Of a DNA stretch of 64,000 nucleotides, positions 1-10,242 are shown piece by piece. The stretch lies in NCBI GenBank assembly GCA_002360535.1, contig DEQR01000079.1, positions 56,517-120,516 of the forward strand. Reading direction: 5' to 3'. The position numbers were made by a program, and so were the translations under genes. Numbering within the stretch: position 1 is the first letter of the stretch; each line of letters starts with the position of its first letter. The notes under the pieces were generated by a model, which saw only the letters and a list, made by a program, of their open reading frames with translations, did no database searches and was not told the DNA's origin. Source of the DNA: Thiobacillus sp. UBA3361 (GTDB taxonomy: Bacteria > Pseudomonadota > Gammaproteobacteria > Burkholderiales > Thiobacillaceae).

Positions 1-1161
1 GAGCTGGCTGTGCGGCTGGGAGTGGCGGCGGTGTATGCCAACCGCGACTACGAACCGGCCGCCGTCGCCCGGGACGGCGAGGTGGATACCGCCCTGCGGG
101 CCGACGGCCGCGTCCTGCGCCTGTTCAGAGACCAGGTGATCTTCGAGACGGACGAGGTACTCAATCAACAGGGCCGGCCATTCCACGTCTTTACCCCCTA
201 CAAGCGGGCCTGGCTGGCCCGGCTGGATGCAGGGCGACTGGCAAGTCACGCGGTGGACGAACATCTCGGCCGGCTGGCGCCCCACGATGCGCACGCCGCC
301 GATCTGCCCGGCCTGGAGGCGCTGGGCTTCCGCACTGCCAGCCTCACCGGGCTCGGCATCACCCCCGGCGAATCCGGTGCCCAGGCTGCTTGGCGCAACT
401 TCCGGGAACGCATCCACGCCTACCGGCAACACCGCGACTACCCCGGCCTGGAAGGGACTTCACGGCTCTCCGTCCACCTGCGCTTCGGCACTCTCTCGGT
501 CAGGGAACTGGCCAGGCATGCGCGGGAACAAGGCGGCGAGGGCTCAGAAACCTGGCTCTCCGAGCTGATCTGGCGCGAGTTCTACCAGATGCTGCTGTGG
601 CACTACCCGGAAACGGCCGAACATGCCTTCCAGCGCAGGTTCGATGCCTTGCCCTGGCCCAACCCGTCCGGTCATTTCGAGGCCTGGTCCGGGGCCGGCA
701 CCGGCTATCCGATCGTCGATGCCGCCATGCGCCAGCTCGACTGGACGGGCCACATGCACAACCGCCTGCGCATGATCGTCGCCAGTTTCCTGGTGAAGGA
801 CCTGCACGTGGATTGGCGCCTGGGCGAACGCCATTTCGCCGCGAAGCTGATCGACTACGACCAGGCCGCCAACGTGGGCGGCTGGCAGTGGTGCGCCTCG
901 GTGGGCACCGACGCCCAGCCCTGGTTCCGCATCTTCAACCCGGTCACCCAGTCGGAGAGGTTCGACCCCGACGGCCGCATCATCCGCCGCTGGCTGCCGG
1001 AACTGGCGGCCGTGCCGGACCGACACCTGCACGCCCCCTGGCGGATGCCGGCCGCGGCTCAGGCGGCCTGCGGCGTCATCATCGGGCGGGACTATCCGCC
1101 GCCTATCGTCGATCATGGGCGGGCGCGGGAGGTCACACTGGCGCTGTTTCGGCATGCCTGA
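1..1161 (+). CDS. phrB: Deoxyribodipyrimidine photolyase, 5' end missing
   Basis: Light-driven repair of cyclobutane pyrimidine dimers using FADH2. The frame is already open at base 1 and the first residues fall inside the N-terminal antenna domain (motif VYANRDYEP), so roughly 85-100 residues lie outside the window; an internal GTG at 10 is not the true start. The FAD-binding half is intact: TSRLSVHLRFGTLS, WLSELIWREFYQ, and near the C-terminus GGWQWCASVGTDAQPWFRIF, which includes the Trp, Asp and Asn region lining FAD and the DNA lesion. The order of motifs fits class I CPD photolyases. The gene converges on the SDR gene downstream. The family call is firm; CPD versus (6-4) specificity is inferred from the motif set. 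Confidence 0.93.
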   Translation, partial: ELAVRLGVAAVYANRDYEPAAVARDGEVDTALRADGRVLRLFRDQVIFETDEVLNQQGRPFHVFTPYKRAWLARLDAGRLASHAVDEHLGRLAPHDAHAADLPGLEALGFRTASLTGLGITPGESGAQAAWRNFRERIHAYRQHRDYPGLEGTSRLSVHLRFGTLSVRELARHAREQGGEGSETWLSELIWREFYQMLLWHYPETAEHAFQRRFDALPWPNPSGHFEAWSGAGTGYPIVDAAMRQLDWTGHMHNRLRMIVASFLVKDLHVDWRLGERHFAAKLIDYDQAANVGGWQWCASVGTDAQPWFRIFNPVTQSERFDPDGRIIRRWLPELAAVPDRHLHAPWRMPAAAQAACGVIIGRDYPPPIVDHGRAREVTLALFRHA

Positions 1162-1196
1162 GGCCAGCGCGGCGGCCACTCCGCGGGGTCCCAGCC

Positions 1197-2162
1197 TCAC
1201 CCCCCGTCCTTCCCCCCTTTGCGGGTGGGAGAAGAGGGCTCCGCCAGGCCCTCCCGCACCGTCGGATAGCGCAGCCGGAAGCGCAATTCCCCCTTGACCC
1301 GCCCGTTGGCCATGCGCCGCGACTCGCTCAAGAAACTGCGCATGGCGGGCGTCACCGCGGCCATCACCTCCTCCCATGACAAGCGCGGCGGCCGGGGCAC
1401 GCGCAGGTGGTCGGCGACCGCGTCGAACCAATCGCCCATCTTCAGGCCGCTGTCGTCCACCGCGTTGTACACGCGGTTGGCGCGGCCCCGGAACAGTGCG
1501 GTTATCGCCAGACGGGCCAGGTCGTCGGCGTGGATGTGGTTGGTGTGGATGTCCTCGTCCGGCAGCAGGGCGGGCAGGCCCTTGCGCACCCGCTCCTCGG
1601 GCAGGCGCCCGGCGGCGTAGATGCCCGGGGCGCGCAGAATGGCCAGTCGGACGGCGTTGCGCCCGGCCCAGGCACGCAGGCGCCGTTCCGCATCGCGGCG
1701 GCGCAGGGCGCGGGCGTTGCGCGGGCGGGCGGGACGGGTCTCCGGCACGGTCTCTCCACGGCAATCGCCATAGACGCCGGTGGTGCTCACATAGACCACC
1801 GCCCGAGGTCCCGAATTGCCGCCCAGTCCTTGCCGATACGCATATCCCTTTAGGCCGTTCCCCCGGAAACCCCGTGCTAGACTCCGCCCCCCGAGCGCAG
1901 CGACCAGACGCTGGCTGCGGGGGTCGGCGATGCCCTCGGCGGGCGGCGGGGCCAGGTGTAGCACGTAGTCGGCCAGGGCGGCGGCGCGGCGCAGGCCGCG
2001 GCGGTCATCAAGGTCGCCGGGGATCGGCGTGACGCCGGCGGCGCGCAGTTCGGTGGCGCGCTCCGGGCTGCGCAGCAGCCCATAGACGCGGGCATGCTCC
2101 CCGAGCAGACGTGCCGCCCGCAGGCCGACGTCGCCGCAACCGACTATGAGGATGCGCAGCAT
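1197..2162 (-). CDS. SDR-family NAD(P)-dependent epimerase/dehydratase (YeeZ-like)
   Basis: Predicted cytoplasmic Rossmann-fold sugar-nucleotide epimerase or dehydratase; substrate unknown. The start at 2162 begins directly with the first beta strand and dinucleotide-binding loop (ILIVGCGDVG, residues 4-13), although the frame stays open far upstream. The YVSTTGVYGD strand and active-site region lies at about 124-133. Length is 321 residues, longer than the usual 270-300. Residues 91-119, just before the YVSTTGVYG strand, form a Gly/Arg-rich stretch that looks inserted (see findings). The gene is divergent from the flavin reductase with only 39 bp between the starts, so their promoters must overlap. 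It could be any SDR of this subgroup. Confidence 0.85.
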   Translation of the reverse strand: MLRILIVGCGDVGLRAARLLGEHARVYGLLRSPERATELRAAGVTPIPGDLDDRRGLRRAAALADYVLHLAPPPAEGIADPRSQRLVAALGGRSLARGFRGNGLKGYAYRQGLGGNSGPRAVVYVSTTGVYGDCRGETVPETRPARPRNARALRRRDAERRLRAWAGRNAVRLAILRAPGIYAAGRLPEERVRKGLPALLPDEDIHTNHIHADDLARLAITALFRGRANRVYNAVDDSGLKMGDWFDAVADHLRVPRPPRLSWEEVMAAVTPAMRSFLSESRRMANGRVKGELRFRLRYPTVREGLAEPSSPTRKGGKDGG

Positions 2163-2201
2163 TTGCTCTTGCCTTCGATCAGGAATCAGAGGAATCAGGT
2201 C

Positions 2202-3206
2202 ATGTCTTACCAGGTCACCATACAACCCAGCGGCCACAAGTTTACCGTCGAAGAAGGCCAGACCGTCCTGTCCGCCGCGCTGGACGCCGGCTTTGCCCTG
2301 CCTTATGGCTGTCGCAACGGCGCCTGCGGGGCCTGCAAGGGCAAGGTGCTGGCCGGCGAGGCGGACCTGGGCGACTTCCAGCCGACCACCCTGGGCAAGG
2401 ACGAGATCGCCCGCGGCCTGGCCTTGTTCTGCTGCACCAAGCCGCGGGGCGACCTGGCGATCGAGGTCAAGGAAGTCAGCGCCGCCAAGGACATTCCGGT
2501 GAAGACCCTGCCCTGCCGCGTCGAGCGGCTGGAAAGACTGGCCCACGACGTGATGGGCATCTGGCTCAAGCTGCCCAGCAACGAGCGGCTGCAATTCCTG
2601 CCCGGCCAATACATCGATTTCCTGCTCAAGGACGGCAGGCGGCGCAGCTTCTCGCTGGCCAATGCCCCCGAGGAGGACGCCCTGCTGGAGCTGCACATGC
2701 GCCAGGTGCCCGGCGGCCACTTCAGCGAGCACGTGTTCAACACCATGAAGGTGAAGGACATCATGCGCATCAACGGCCCGTTGGGCAGTTTCTTCCTGCG
2801 CGAGTCGGACAAGCCGATCCTGTTCGTTGCCGGCGGCACAGGCTTCGCGCCGATCAAGAGCATCCTGACCCATGCCTTCCACCACGGCCTGGACCGGCAG
2901 ATGGTGCTCTACTGGGGCGCCAAGCAGCGCCGCGATCTGTATCTGCCCGGCCTGCCCGACGGGTGGCAGCGGGAACACACCCATTTCACCTTCATCCCGG
3001 TGCTCTCCGAACCCACCGCCGAAGATGCCTGGCCGGGGCGGACGGGCTATGTCCATGAAGCCGTCCTGGCCGACTTCGCCGACCTGTCCGGCTATCAGGT
3101 CTATGCCTGCGGCGCGCCGCCCATGGTGGAGGCCGCCAGGCGGGACTTCATCGCCCGCGGACTGCCGGAGGAAGAGTTCTTCTCAGACGCGTTTTCCTAC
3201 CAATAG
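2202..3206 (+). CDS. 2Fe-2S ferredoxin/NAD(P)H-flavin reductase (CDP-6-deoxy-glucoseen reductase-like)
   Basis: A 334-residue soluble electron-transfer flavoprotein. It has an N-terminal plant-type [2Fe-2S] domain (CRNGACGACKGKV at about 38-50 with the fourth Cys in LFCCTK), then an FAD domain (RRRSFSLANAP) and an NAD(P) domain (GGTGFAPIKSIL). This is the layout of phenol hydroxylase and methane monooxygenase reductases and of the proteins usually labelled CDP-6-deoxy-L-threo-D-glycero-4-hexulose-3-dehydrase reductase. No oxygenase or deoxysugar genes are nearby, so the partner is unknown and the common name should not be read as a proven role. The start follows an AGAGGA ribosome site. Two hairpins follow the stop. 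Confidence 0.88.
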   Translation: MSYQVTIQPSGHKFTVEEGQTVLSAALDAGFALPYGCRNGACGACKGKVLAGEADLGDFQPTTLGKDEIARGLALFCCTKPRGDLAIEVKEVSAAKDIPVKTLPCRVERLERLAHDVMGIWLKLPSNERLQFLPGQYIDFLLKDGRRRSFSLANAPEEDALLELHMRQVPGGHFSEHVFNTMKVKDIMRINGPLGSFFLRESDKPILFVAGGTGFAPIKSILTHAFHHGLDRQMVLYWGAKQRRDLYLPGLPDGWQREHTHFTFIPVLSEPTAEDAWPGRTGYVHEAVLADFADLSGYQVYACGAPPMVEAARRDFIARGLPEEEFFSDAFSYQ

Positions 3207-3257
3207 CCCCGTTCCAGGGGCTATCCCCCACCGACCCGCTTCCGCCGGGAGCGGGTC
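3204..3257 (+). terminator. Two stem-loops after the flavin reductase gene
   Basis: Stem 1 pairs TAGCCCC (3204-3210, including the stop codon) with GGGGCTA (3217-3223). Stem 2 pairs GACCCGCT (3233-3240) with AGCGGGTC (3250-3257). Neither is followed by a T-run, so this is at best a weak terminator or an mRNA 3' protecting structure ahead of tex. Confidence 0.4.
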
Positions 3258-3282
3258 ACCTAACAAACGGCCAACTCCCGTC

Positions 3283-5586
<2,304 letters not shown>

Positions 5587-6156
5587 TCAGGCGCCGGTGC
5601 GCAGTGGTTCGTGGATTTCCTCGGACCCCGGCGCCGGGACCGTCACGGGCGGTGCGCCGCCGGGTTGCCGGCCCAGGGCACGCTCCAGGGATTGGCGGGC
5701 GGCAACCAGCTCACCCACCTGAGTATCGACCCGCCCCATGAAATTCCGGGCGGCGATGCGATCGCCTGCACCCAGGGCGGCATGCCCGGCCACCAGGAAG
5801 CCGAGGGGGGATTCCTCGCGCTTCAGGGCCTTGCCGGCCAGCTTCAGGGCATGGTCGGGCTGTTCGGAAAGCAGGGCGCAAATGGCCCGTGACAACTGGT
5901 CATCCGCCCGGAGCTTGCGGCGCCTGCCGCGCCAGGAACGCAGGTTCTCGGGCAGCATCAGCGCTCGGCGCAGGAAGCGCAGCAGGACATAGCCGAGGAC
6001 GAACGCCAGCAGCGCGGCGCCGATCGCCAGAGGCAGGGACAATTCCATGCGCCAGGGTGGATAGACGATCAGCACATAGCCGGCGTCGAAGCGCGTCGCC
6101 AGGGCCAGGGCCAGGGCAACCAGGAACAGCAGGAGGATCCAGAAGGCCAGCCGCAT
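5587..6156 (-). CDS. hemY: HemY-like membrane protein, short form
   Basis: Last gene of the heme operon. The HemY N-terminal domain is present: two hydrophobic segments (about 5-22 and 43-63) and the motif WRMELSLPLAIGAALLAF, followed by a basic patch and the first helices of the TPR region. The gene ends at 189 residues, whereas family members are usually about 380-420, so most of the C-terminal TPR part is missing. The stop abuts the stop of tex. Proteobacterial HemY is a protoheme-linked inner-membrane protein of uncertain function, unrelated to the protoporphyrinogen oxidase of the same name. The start overlaps the hemX stop by one base (TGATG), indicating coupled translation. Confidence 0.85.
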   Translation of the reverse strand: MRLAFWILLLFLVALALALATRFDAGYVLIVYPPWRMELSLPLAIGAALLAFVLGYVLLRFLRRALMLPENLRSWRGRRRKLRADDQLSRAICALLSEQPDHALKLAGKALKREESPLGFLVAGHAALGAGDRIAARNFMGRVDTQVGELVAARQSLERALGRQPGGAPPVTVPAPGSEEIHEPLRTGA

Positions 6157-7217
6157 CAGCCGTGCTCCCCGACCCGATAGGCGCGCAGGGCCTTGAGGCT
6201 TTCGGAAATGTCCGCCTCGCTCTGCGCCACCGGCACGGACATCAGCCCTTGCAAGCTCTCCAGCATGCCCTTGACGAGGGTGTCCGATGGGTTGGAATAG
6301 CGCGTCAGCCAGTCGCGGGCGGCGGCGATATCGGCGCGGAATGTGGCCTCGTCGCGCTGGAAGGCCGCCAGGCGGGCCGAGAGCAGGCGCAGTTTCAGGT
6401 TCTGGCGCAGAAACCAGCTCTGCTCGGGGGCCAGCAGGGGCGCCTCGGGCTGGTCCATGCGGCGGATACGCACCAGTTGGCGTACCTCGTCCCAGGCCTG
6501 CCGCATGAAACGCTCCAGCCGGCTGCCGGCCTGCGCCCCGGCGGCCCCGGTGGCGGCCTGCGCGGTGTGTTCGGGGGTGACGTCCAGTTTGAGCTTGTCC
6601 ACGTTCTGCAGCAGCGCTTCAAGGCGTGCGTTGAGGCTGGCCACGTCGGCGCCGGGCAACAGCCTGAGGCGTTCCACATCGCGGGTGATGGCTTCCCGCA
6701 GGGGGTCGAACTGGGGTTTCTTCAGGCCTTCCAGACGGGAGACGACGGCTTCCAGGCCGAGGATGGCGGCGCGTACGTTACCGGCCAGCTGCAATTGCTG
6801 CTGGGCCAGCAGCAGGGTCTGCTCGATATCCGCCACCAGGCGCTCATCCTGGCCGCGGGCCAGTTCCTGGTACATGGCGGACAGGGCCAGCTGCTGGTTT
6901 TGCGTCTCCTGGGCGCGGCCCTCCATGGCGGCCACCCGGCCACGCATGTCGTTCAGGACCTGCTGGGCCTCCCTGGCGGCGGCGCGCGCCTCCTGCGAGG
7001 AATTGTCGAATTCGCCGATGCGCCGGGCCAGCTGCACCTCCAGGGTCTGCAGGCGGTCGTGGCTGTACCATGCCAGCCCGACGGACAGCCCGATGGCCAG
7101 GATGGCCAGGAAGAAGGCCGGCGTCAGCCAGCGGAAATGGTCGCCGTGGGCTTTGCCCGCTCCGCCCGAATCGGTGGCCGATGGGGTGGCGGTAGCTTCG
7201 CTGTGGAGGTCAGACAT
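6156..7217 (-). CDS. hemX: HemX, membrane-anchored uroporphyrinogen-III operon protein
   Basis: A 353-residue inner-membrane protein: a Ser/Gly/Thr-rich N-terminus, one transmembrane helix at about 32-52 (TPAFFLAILAIGLSVGLAW), then a long periplasmic coiled-coil and helical region with Gln-rich heptads. It is often annotated as a uroporphyrinogen-III C-methyltransferase, but HemX lacks the methyltransferase fold and its role in heme synthesis is structural or regulatory at best. It overlaps hemD by 8 bases and hemY by one base. Confidence 0.9.
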   Translation of the reverse strand: MSDLHSEATATPSATDSGGAGKAHGDHFRWLTPAFFLAILAIGLSVGLAWYSHDRLQTLEVQLARRIGEFDNSSQEARAAAREAQQVLNDMRGRVAAMEGRAQETQNQQLALSAMYQELARGQDERLVADIEQTLLLAQQQLQLAGNVRAAILGLEAVVSRLEGLKKPQFDPLREAITRDVERLRLLPGADVASLNARLEALLQNVDKLKLDVTPEHTAQAATGAAGAQAGSRLERFMRQAWDEVRQLVRIRRMDQPEAPLLAPEQSWFLRQNLKLRLLSARLAAFQRDEATFRADIAAARDWLTRYSNPSDTLVKGMLESLQGLMSVPVAQSEADISESLKALRAYRVGEHG

Positions 7218-7986
7218 GGGTATAACGCTCCCGTAAACCGGCCAGCAGCCCCGCGTCGCCAGGCGCCGTCACCGTCACGTCCTCCACGCCTCGCTCGCGG
7301 GCGGCCTGGGCGATGCGCGCATGGGGCACGAACAGGGAGGTACTGCGCAGCAGTTCGGCCCCCGCCTGGCCCAGGGACTGGAACAGATTCGCCAGCAACT
7401 CGGCGCTGGTCACGGTCACCGCCTGGATGCCGCCACCGCGCCAGCGTGCCAGCAGCGGCTCGGGATCGTCCACCGGCGGCAGGCGCCGGTAACATTCCGC
7501 GTACTCCACCCGTGCCCCCCGCTCAACCAGGGTATGCCCCAGCAGTTCGCGCCCGCCCTCGCCCCGGAAGATCACCACCCGGCTGCCCGCCACGGATTGC
7601 AGTTCGGGCAGCAGAAGCAGGTGTTCGCTGTCGGCGCCGTCCGGATGGGACAGCGCCGGCCCTACGCCGCCCTCGCGCAGTGCCCGCGCGGTGCCCTGGC
7701 CCACGGCGGCGAGTCGGGGGCCGGCGGGCCACTGCCCGTGCCGGGCGAGGATTTTCGGCAACGCCTGTGCCACGGCGGTGGGGCTGATGAAGATCGCCAG
7801 CCCCGCGCCGGGGAGTTGGTCGATACGCCGTTCCAGCAGCGCCGGGTCGGCGGGCGGCGCGATCTCCACCGCGGGGAAGATCACCGGTGTGCCGCCCAGG
7901 GCGGCGACCCCCTCGGCCAGGGAAGCCGACAGGGGACGGGGTCGTGTGATGAGAATGCCCATGCCAGCCAGCGGCAGTCGGCTCAT
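7210..7986 (-). CDS. hemD: Uroporphyrinogen-III synthase
   Basis: Cyclises hydroxymethylbilane to uroporphyrinogen III with D-ring inversion, the step after HemC. The 258-residue length is typical. The N-terminal LAGMGILITRP and the C-terminal motif around FVPHARIAQAARERG are characteristic of this poorly conserved family; the second half contains the VTVTSAELLANLF loop. It overlaps hemC by 4 bases and hemX by 8, so the operon is translationally coupled. Confidence 0.93.
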   Translation of the reverse strand: MSRLPLAGMGILITRPRPLSASLAEGVAALGGTPVIFPAVEIAPPADPALLERRIDQLPGAGLAIFISPTAVAQALPKILARHGQWPAGPRLAAVGQGTARALREGGVGPALSHPDGADSEHLLLLPELQSVAGSRVVIFRGEGGRELLGHTLVERGARVEYAECYRRLPPVDDPEPLLARWRGGGIQAVTVTSAELLANLFQSLGQAGAELLRSTSLFVPHARIAQAARERGVEDVTVTAPGDAGLLAGLRERYTHV

Positions 7987-8915
7987 ACCGAGCGGGCGAT
8001 GATCTCGGCCATCAATTGATCGGCCCCCTGGGCGATGAGGGCCTCTGCCACCCGCCCGCCGACGGCCTCGGCATCGCCCGGCGCGCCGCGCGCCTCGGCG
8101 CGCAGGAAGCGTTGTCCATCCACATCGGAGACGAAGCCGCGCAGCCAGAGCTGACCGTCCGCGATGACAGCATAACCACCGATGGGGGCCTGGCAGCCAC
8201 CCTGCAAGGCCCGGCTCATGGCCCGCTCGGCGCGCACGCAGGCGGAGGTATCGGGGTCGTCGAAAGCCGCCAGCAGTTCGATCACCTCCGGCCGGTCTGC
8301 CAGGGTCTCGATGCCCAGGGCGCCCTGGCCCACGGCCGGCAGGCTTTCCTCGGGCGACAGGACGGCACGGATGCGGTCCTCGAAACCCAGCCGCTTGAGT
8401 CCCGCGGCGGCCAGCACGATGACGTCGTACTGGCCCTCGTCCAGTTTGCGCAGGCGCGTGTTGACGTTGCCCCGCAGGGTATCCACCACCAGGTGCGGAA
8501 AGCGCGCCCGCAACTGCGCTTGACGGCGCAGGCTGGAGGTGCCCACCCGCGCCCCTTCGGGCAGCTCGGCCAGGCTGGCGTAGCGGTTGGAGACCAGGGC
8601 GTCGCGCGGGTCTTCCCGCGCGGTGATGGCAGCCAGGACGAAGCCCTCGGGCAGGTCCATGGGCACATCCTTCATGGAGTGCACGGCCAGATCGGCTCGG
8701 CCGGCCTGCATGGCCTGTTCCAGTTCCTTGACAAACAGGCCCTTGCCGCCGATGCGCGACAGGGGCGAGTCCAGTATCTGGTCGCCCTGGGTGGTCATAC
8801 CCAGCAACTCCACCCGCAGCGCCGGCGCCAGCACCCCGAGCCGATCGCGAATGTGCCGGGCCTGCCAGAGGGCGAGTTGGCTCTCACGGGTCGCTATGAC
8901 CAGGCGGTTCGGCAT
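7983..8915 (-). CDS. hemC: Porphobilinogen deaminase (hydroxymethylbilane synthase)
   Basis: Polymerises four porphobilinogens to hydroxymethylbilane. From the start at 8915 the protein has 310 residues, close to the family norm of about 310. The dipyrromethane cofactor attaches to Cys241 in LQGGCQAPIGG (E. coli Cys242); the substrate-binding arginines lie in GTSSLRRQAQL and LRGNVNTRLRKL, and the catalytic Asp in VHSMKDVP. An in-frame ATG at 8945 would add 10 residues (MDSSLQNSPN); neither start has a strong ribosome site, and 8915 is preferred because IATRESQLALWQAR must be near the N-terminus. First gene of hemCDXY. Confidence 0.96.
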   Translation of the reverse strand: MPNRLVIATRESQLALWQARHIRDRLGVLAPALRVELLGMTTQGDQILDSPLSRIGGKGLFVKELEQAMQAGRADLAVHSMKDVPMDLPEGFVLAAITAREDPRDALVSNRYASLAELPEGARVGTSSLRRQAQLRARFPHLVVDTLRGNVNTRLRKLDEGQYDVIVLAAAGLKRLGFEDRIRAVLSPEESLPAVGQGALGIETLADRPEVIELLAAFDDPDTSACVRAERAMSRALQGGCQAPIGGYAVIADGQLWLRGFVSDVDGQRFLRAEARGAPGDAEAVGGRVAEALIAQGADQLMAEIIARSV

Positions 8916-8980
8916 ATTTGGACTATTTTGCAAGGATGAATCCATGAATACATTAGGGTTCGGCAAGGATGGAGACGGTA

Positions 8981-9478
8981 ATGAAAAGCACCCTGTGGCT
9001 GGTCGCGGCGATTCTAGCATGGGCCAGTTGGACGGCTCGCGCCGATGACGCGCTGCCCTATGCCCGCAATCTGCAGCAGGACGCCCAGCAGGCCAAGTCC
9101 AAAAACGGCGTGGTGCTGGTGGCCTTCGTGGGGTCCAATTGCAGCTATTGCGAGACGGTGCTGAACGAGTTCCTGGTGCCCATGAACCGTAACCCCGACT
9201 ACCAGGGCAAGCTGGTCATGCGCCGGGTGGAAACCACCAGTTTCCTGAACGTGCGGGATTTTTCCGGCCAGCAGGCCAGCCATCGGGATTTCGCCGGCCA
9301 GAACGGCGTGCGCATGGTGCCCACGGTGATGCTGTTCGACACCAAGGGGCGCATCCTGGCCAAACCGCTGGTGGGCCTGACCACGGTGGATTACTACGGC
9401 CTCTATCTGGACGAGGCCATCGACAAGGCAGTGGCCAAGGTGCGCCGGCTGATGTCCGGCGACGCCCAGGGCACCTGA
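8981..9478 (+). CDS. Periplasmic thioredoxin-fold protein
   Basis: A 165-residue exported protein. The signal peptide spans residues 1-21 with cleavage after TARA; the thioredoxin fold carries CSYC (Cys54, Cys57) in FVGSNCSYCETV and a cis-Pro segment, MVPTVMLFD. The redox pair differs from CGPC (thioredoxin) and CPHC (DsbA), and resembles SoxW- and DsbE-like periplasmic reductases. The ATG at 8981 is favoured over one at 8969 because GGAG sits 8 bases upstream. It is divergent from hemC, so a link to cytochrome or heme handling is possible but is inference. Confidence 0.82.
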   Translation: MKSTLWLVAAILAWASWTARADDALPYARNLQQDAQQAKSKNGVVLVAFVGSNCSYCETVLNEFLVPMNRNPDYQGKLVMRRVETTSFLNVRDFSGQQASHRDFAGQNGVRMVPTVMLFDTKGRILAKPLVGLTTVDYYGLYLDEAIDKAVAKVRRLMSGDAQGT

Positions 9479-9498
9479 CCCCGGTATTGCCTCACCCG

Positions 9499-10242
9499 CT
9501 AGCCCTGGCGGAATTCGCGGATGACATGCGCCTGCCGGCGCGACACCGGCAGACGCTCCGACCAGTCCTTCAGCAACGCCACCCAGCCCGACTCCTCCCC
9601 GTCGCGCGCCATCTCGAAGCCTGCCAGGTGCTGCCTGGCCACCAAGCAATTGCGGTGGATACGCAGAAAATCCGCCTCCAGTTCCTCGGCCAGCTTGATC
9701 AGGGAATCGTCCAGCACATATTCCCGCTGCCGGGTACGGGCGGTGACGTATTTCATCTCCGCGCGCAGGTAGAGCACCTCCTCCACCGGCACCAGCCAGA
9801 GCCTGCCGCGCTCGTTGACGCTGAAATGGGTGCGTCGCGGGGCGATCTCCGCCAGGCCGGCCGCCCTGGCCGCGTCCAGGGGTGACACACGGCGCAGGGC
9901 CTCCAGCAGGCGGCCCTGGCGCACCGGCTTGAGCAGGTAGTCCATGGCCCGCACCTCGAAGGCGCGCACCGCGTATTCGTCGTGGGCGGTAACGAAGATG
10001 ACCGCCGGCGGCCGTTCCAGGCGCTGCACGTGGCGCGCCGCCTCCAGGCCATCCATGCCGGGCATGTGGATGTCCAGCAGGAGCACGTCGGCCGGCGCAT
10101 CGTTGAGGCGCTCCAGCACTTCCATGCCGGTGGCTGCCTCGCCCACCACCCAATTGGGCAGTTCAGCCGCGCAGTCTTCCAGGAGGCCCCGCAGCCTTGC
10201 CCGGGCGGGGGCCTCGTCATCGGCGATCAATATCTTCAGCAT
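9499..10242 (-). CDS. algR: LytTR-family response regulator (AlgR-like)
   Basis: Receiver domain at 1-120 with phosphoacceptor Asp57 (LLLDIHMPGMDG), Thr in FVTAHDEY and Lys in YLLKPV, followed by a LytTR DNA-binding domain at about 140-245 (EVLYLRAEMKYVTART, FLRIHRNCLVARQHL). It activates or represses promoters when phosphorylated by the kinase encoded just upstream, whose 3' end it overlaps by 26 bases. In pseudomonads the equivalent pair controls alginate and type IV pili; targets here are unknown. Confidence 0.93.
   Translation of the reverse strand: MLKILIADDEAPARARLRGLLEDCAAELPNWVVGEAATGMEVLERLNDAPADVLLLDIHMPGMDGLEAARHVQRLERPPAVIFVTAHDEYAVRAFEVRAMDYLLKPVRQGRLLEALRRVSPLDAARAAGLAEIAPRRTHFSVNERGRLWLVPVEEVLYLRAEMKYVTARTRQREYVLDDSLIKLAEELEADFLRIHRNCLVARQHLAGFEMARDGEESGWVALLKDWSERLPVSRRQAHVIREFRQG

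Noticed and set aside
1..9. GTG at base 10 as the start of the photolyase
   Set aside because: The preceding codons are in frame and photolyases need about 90 more N-terminal residues.
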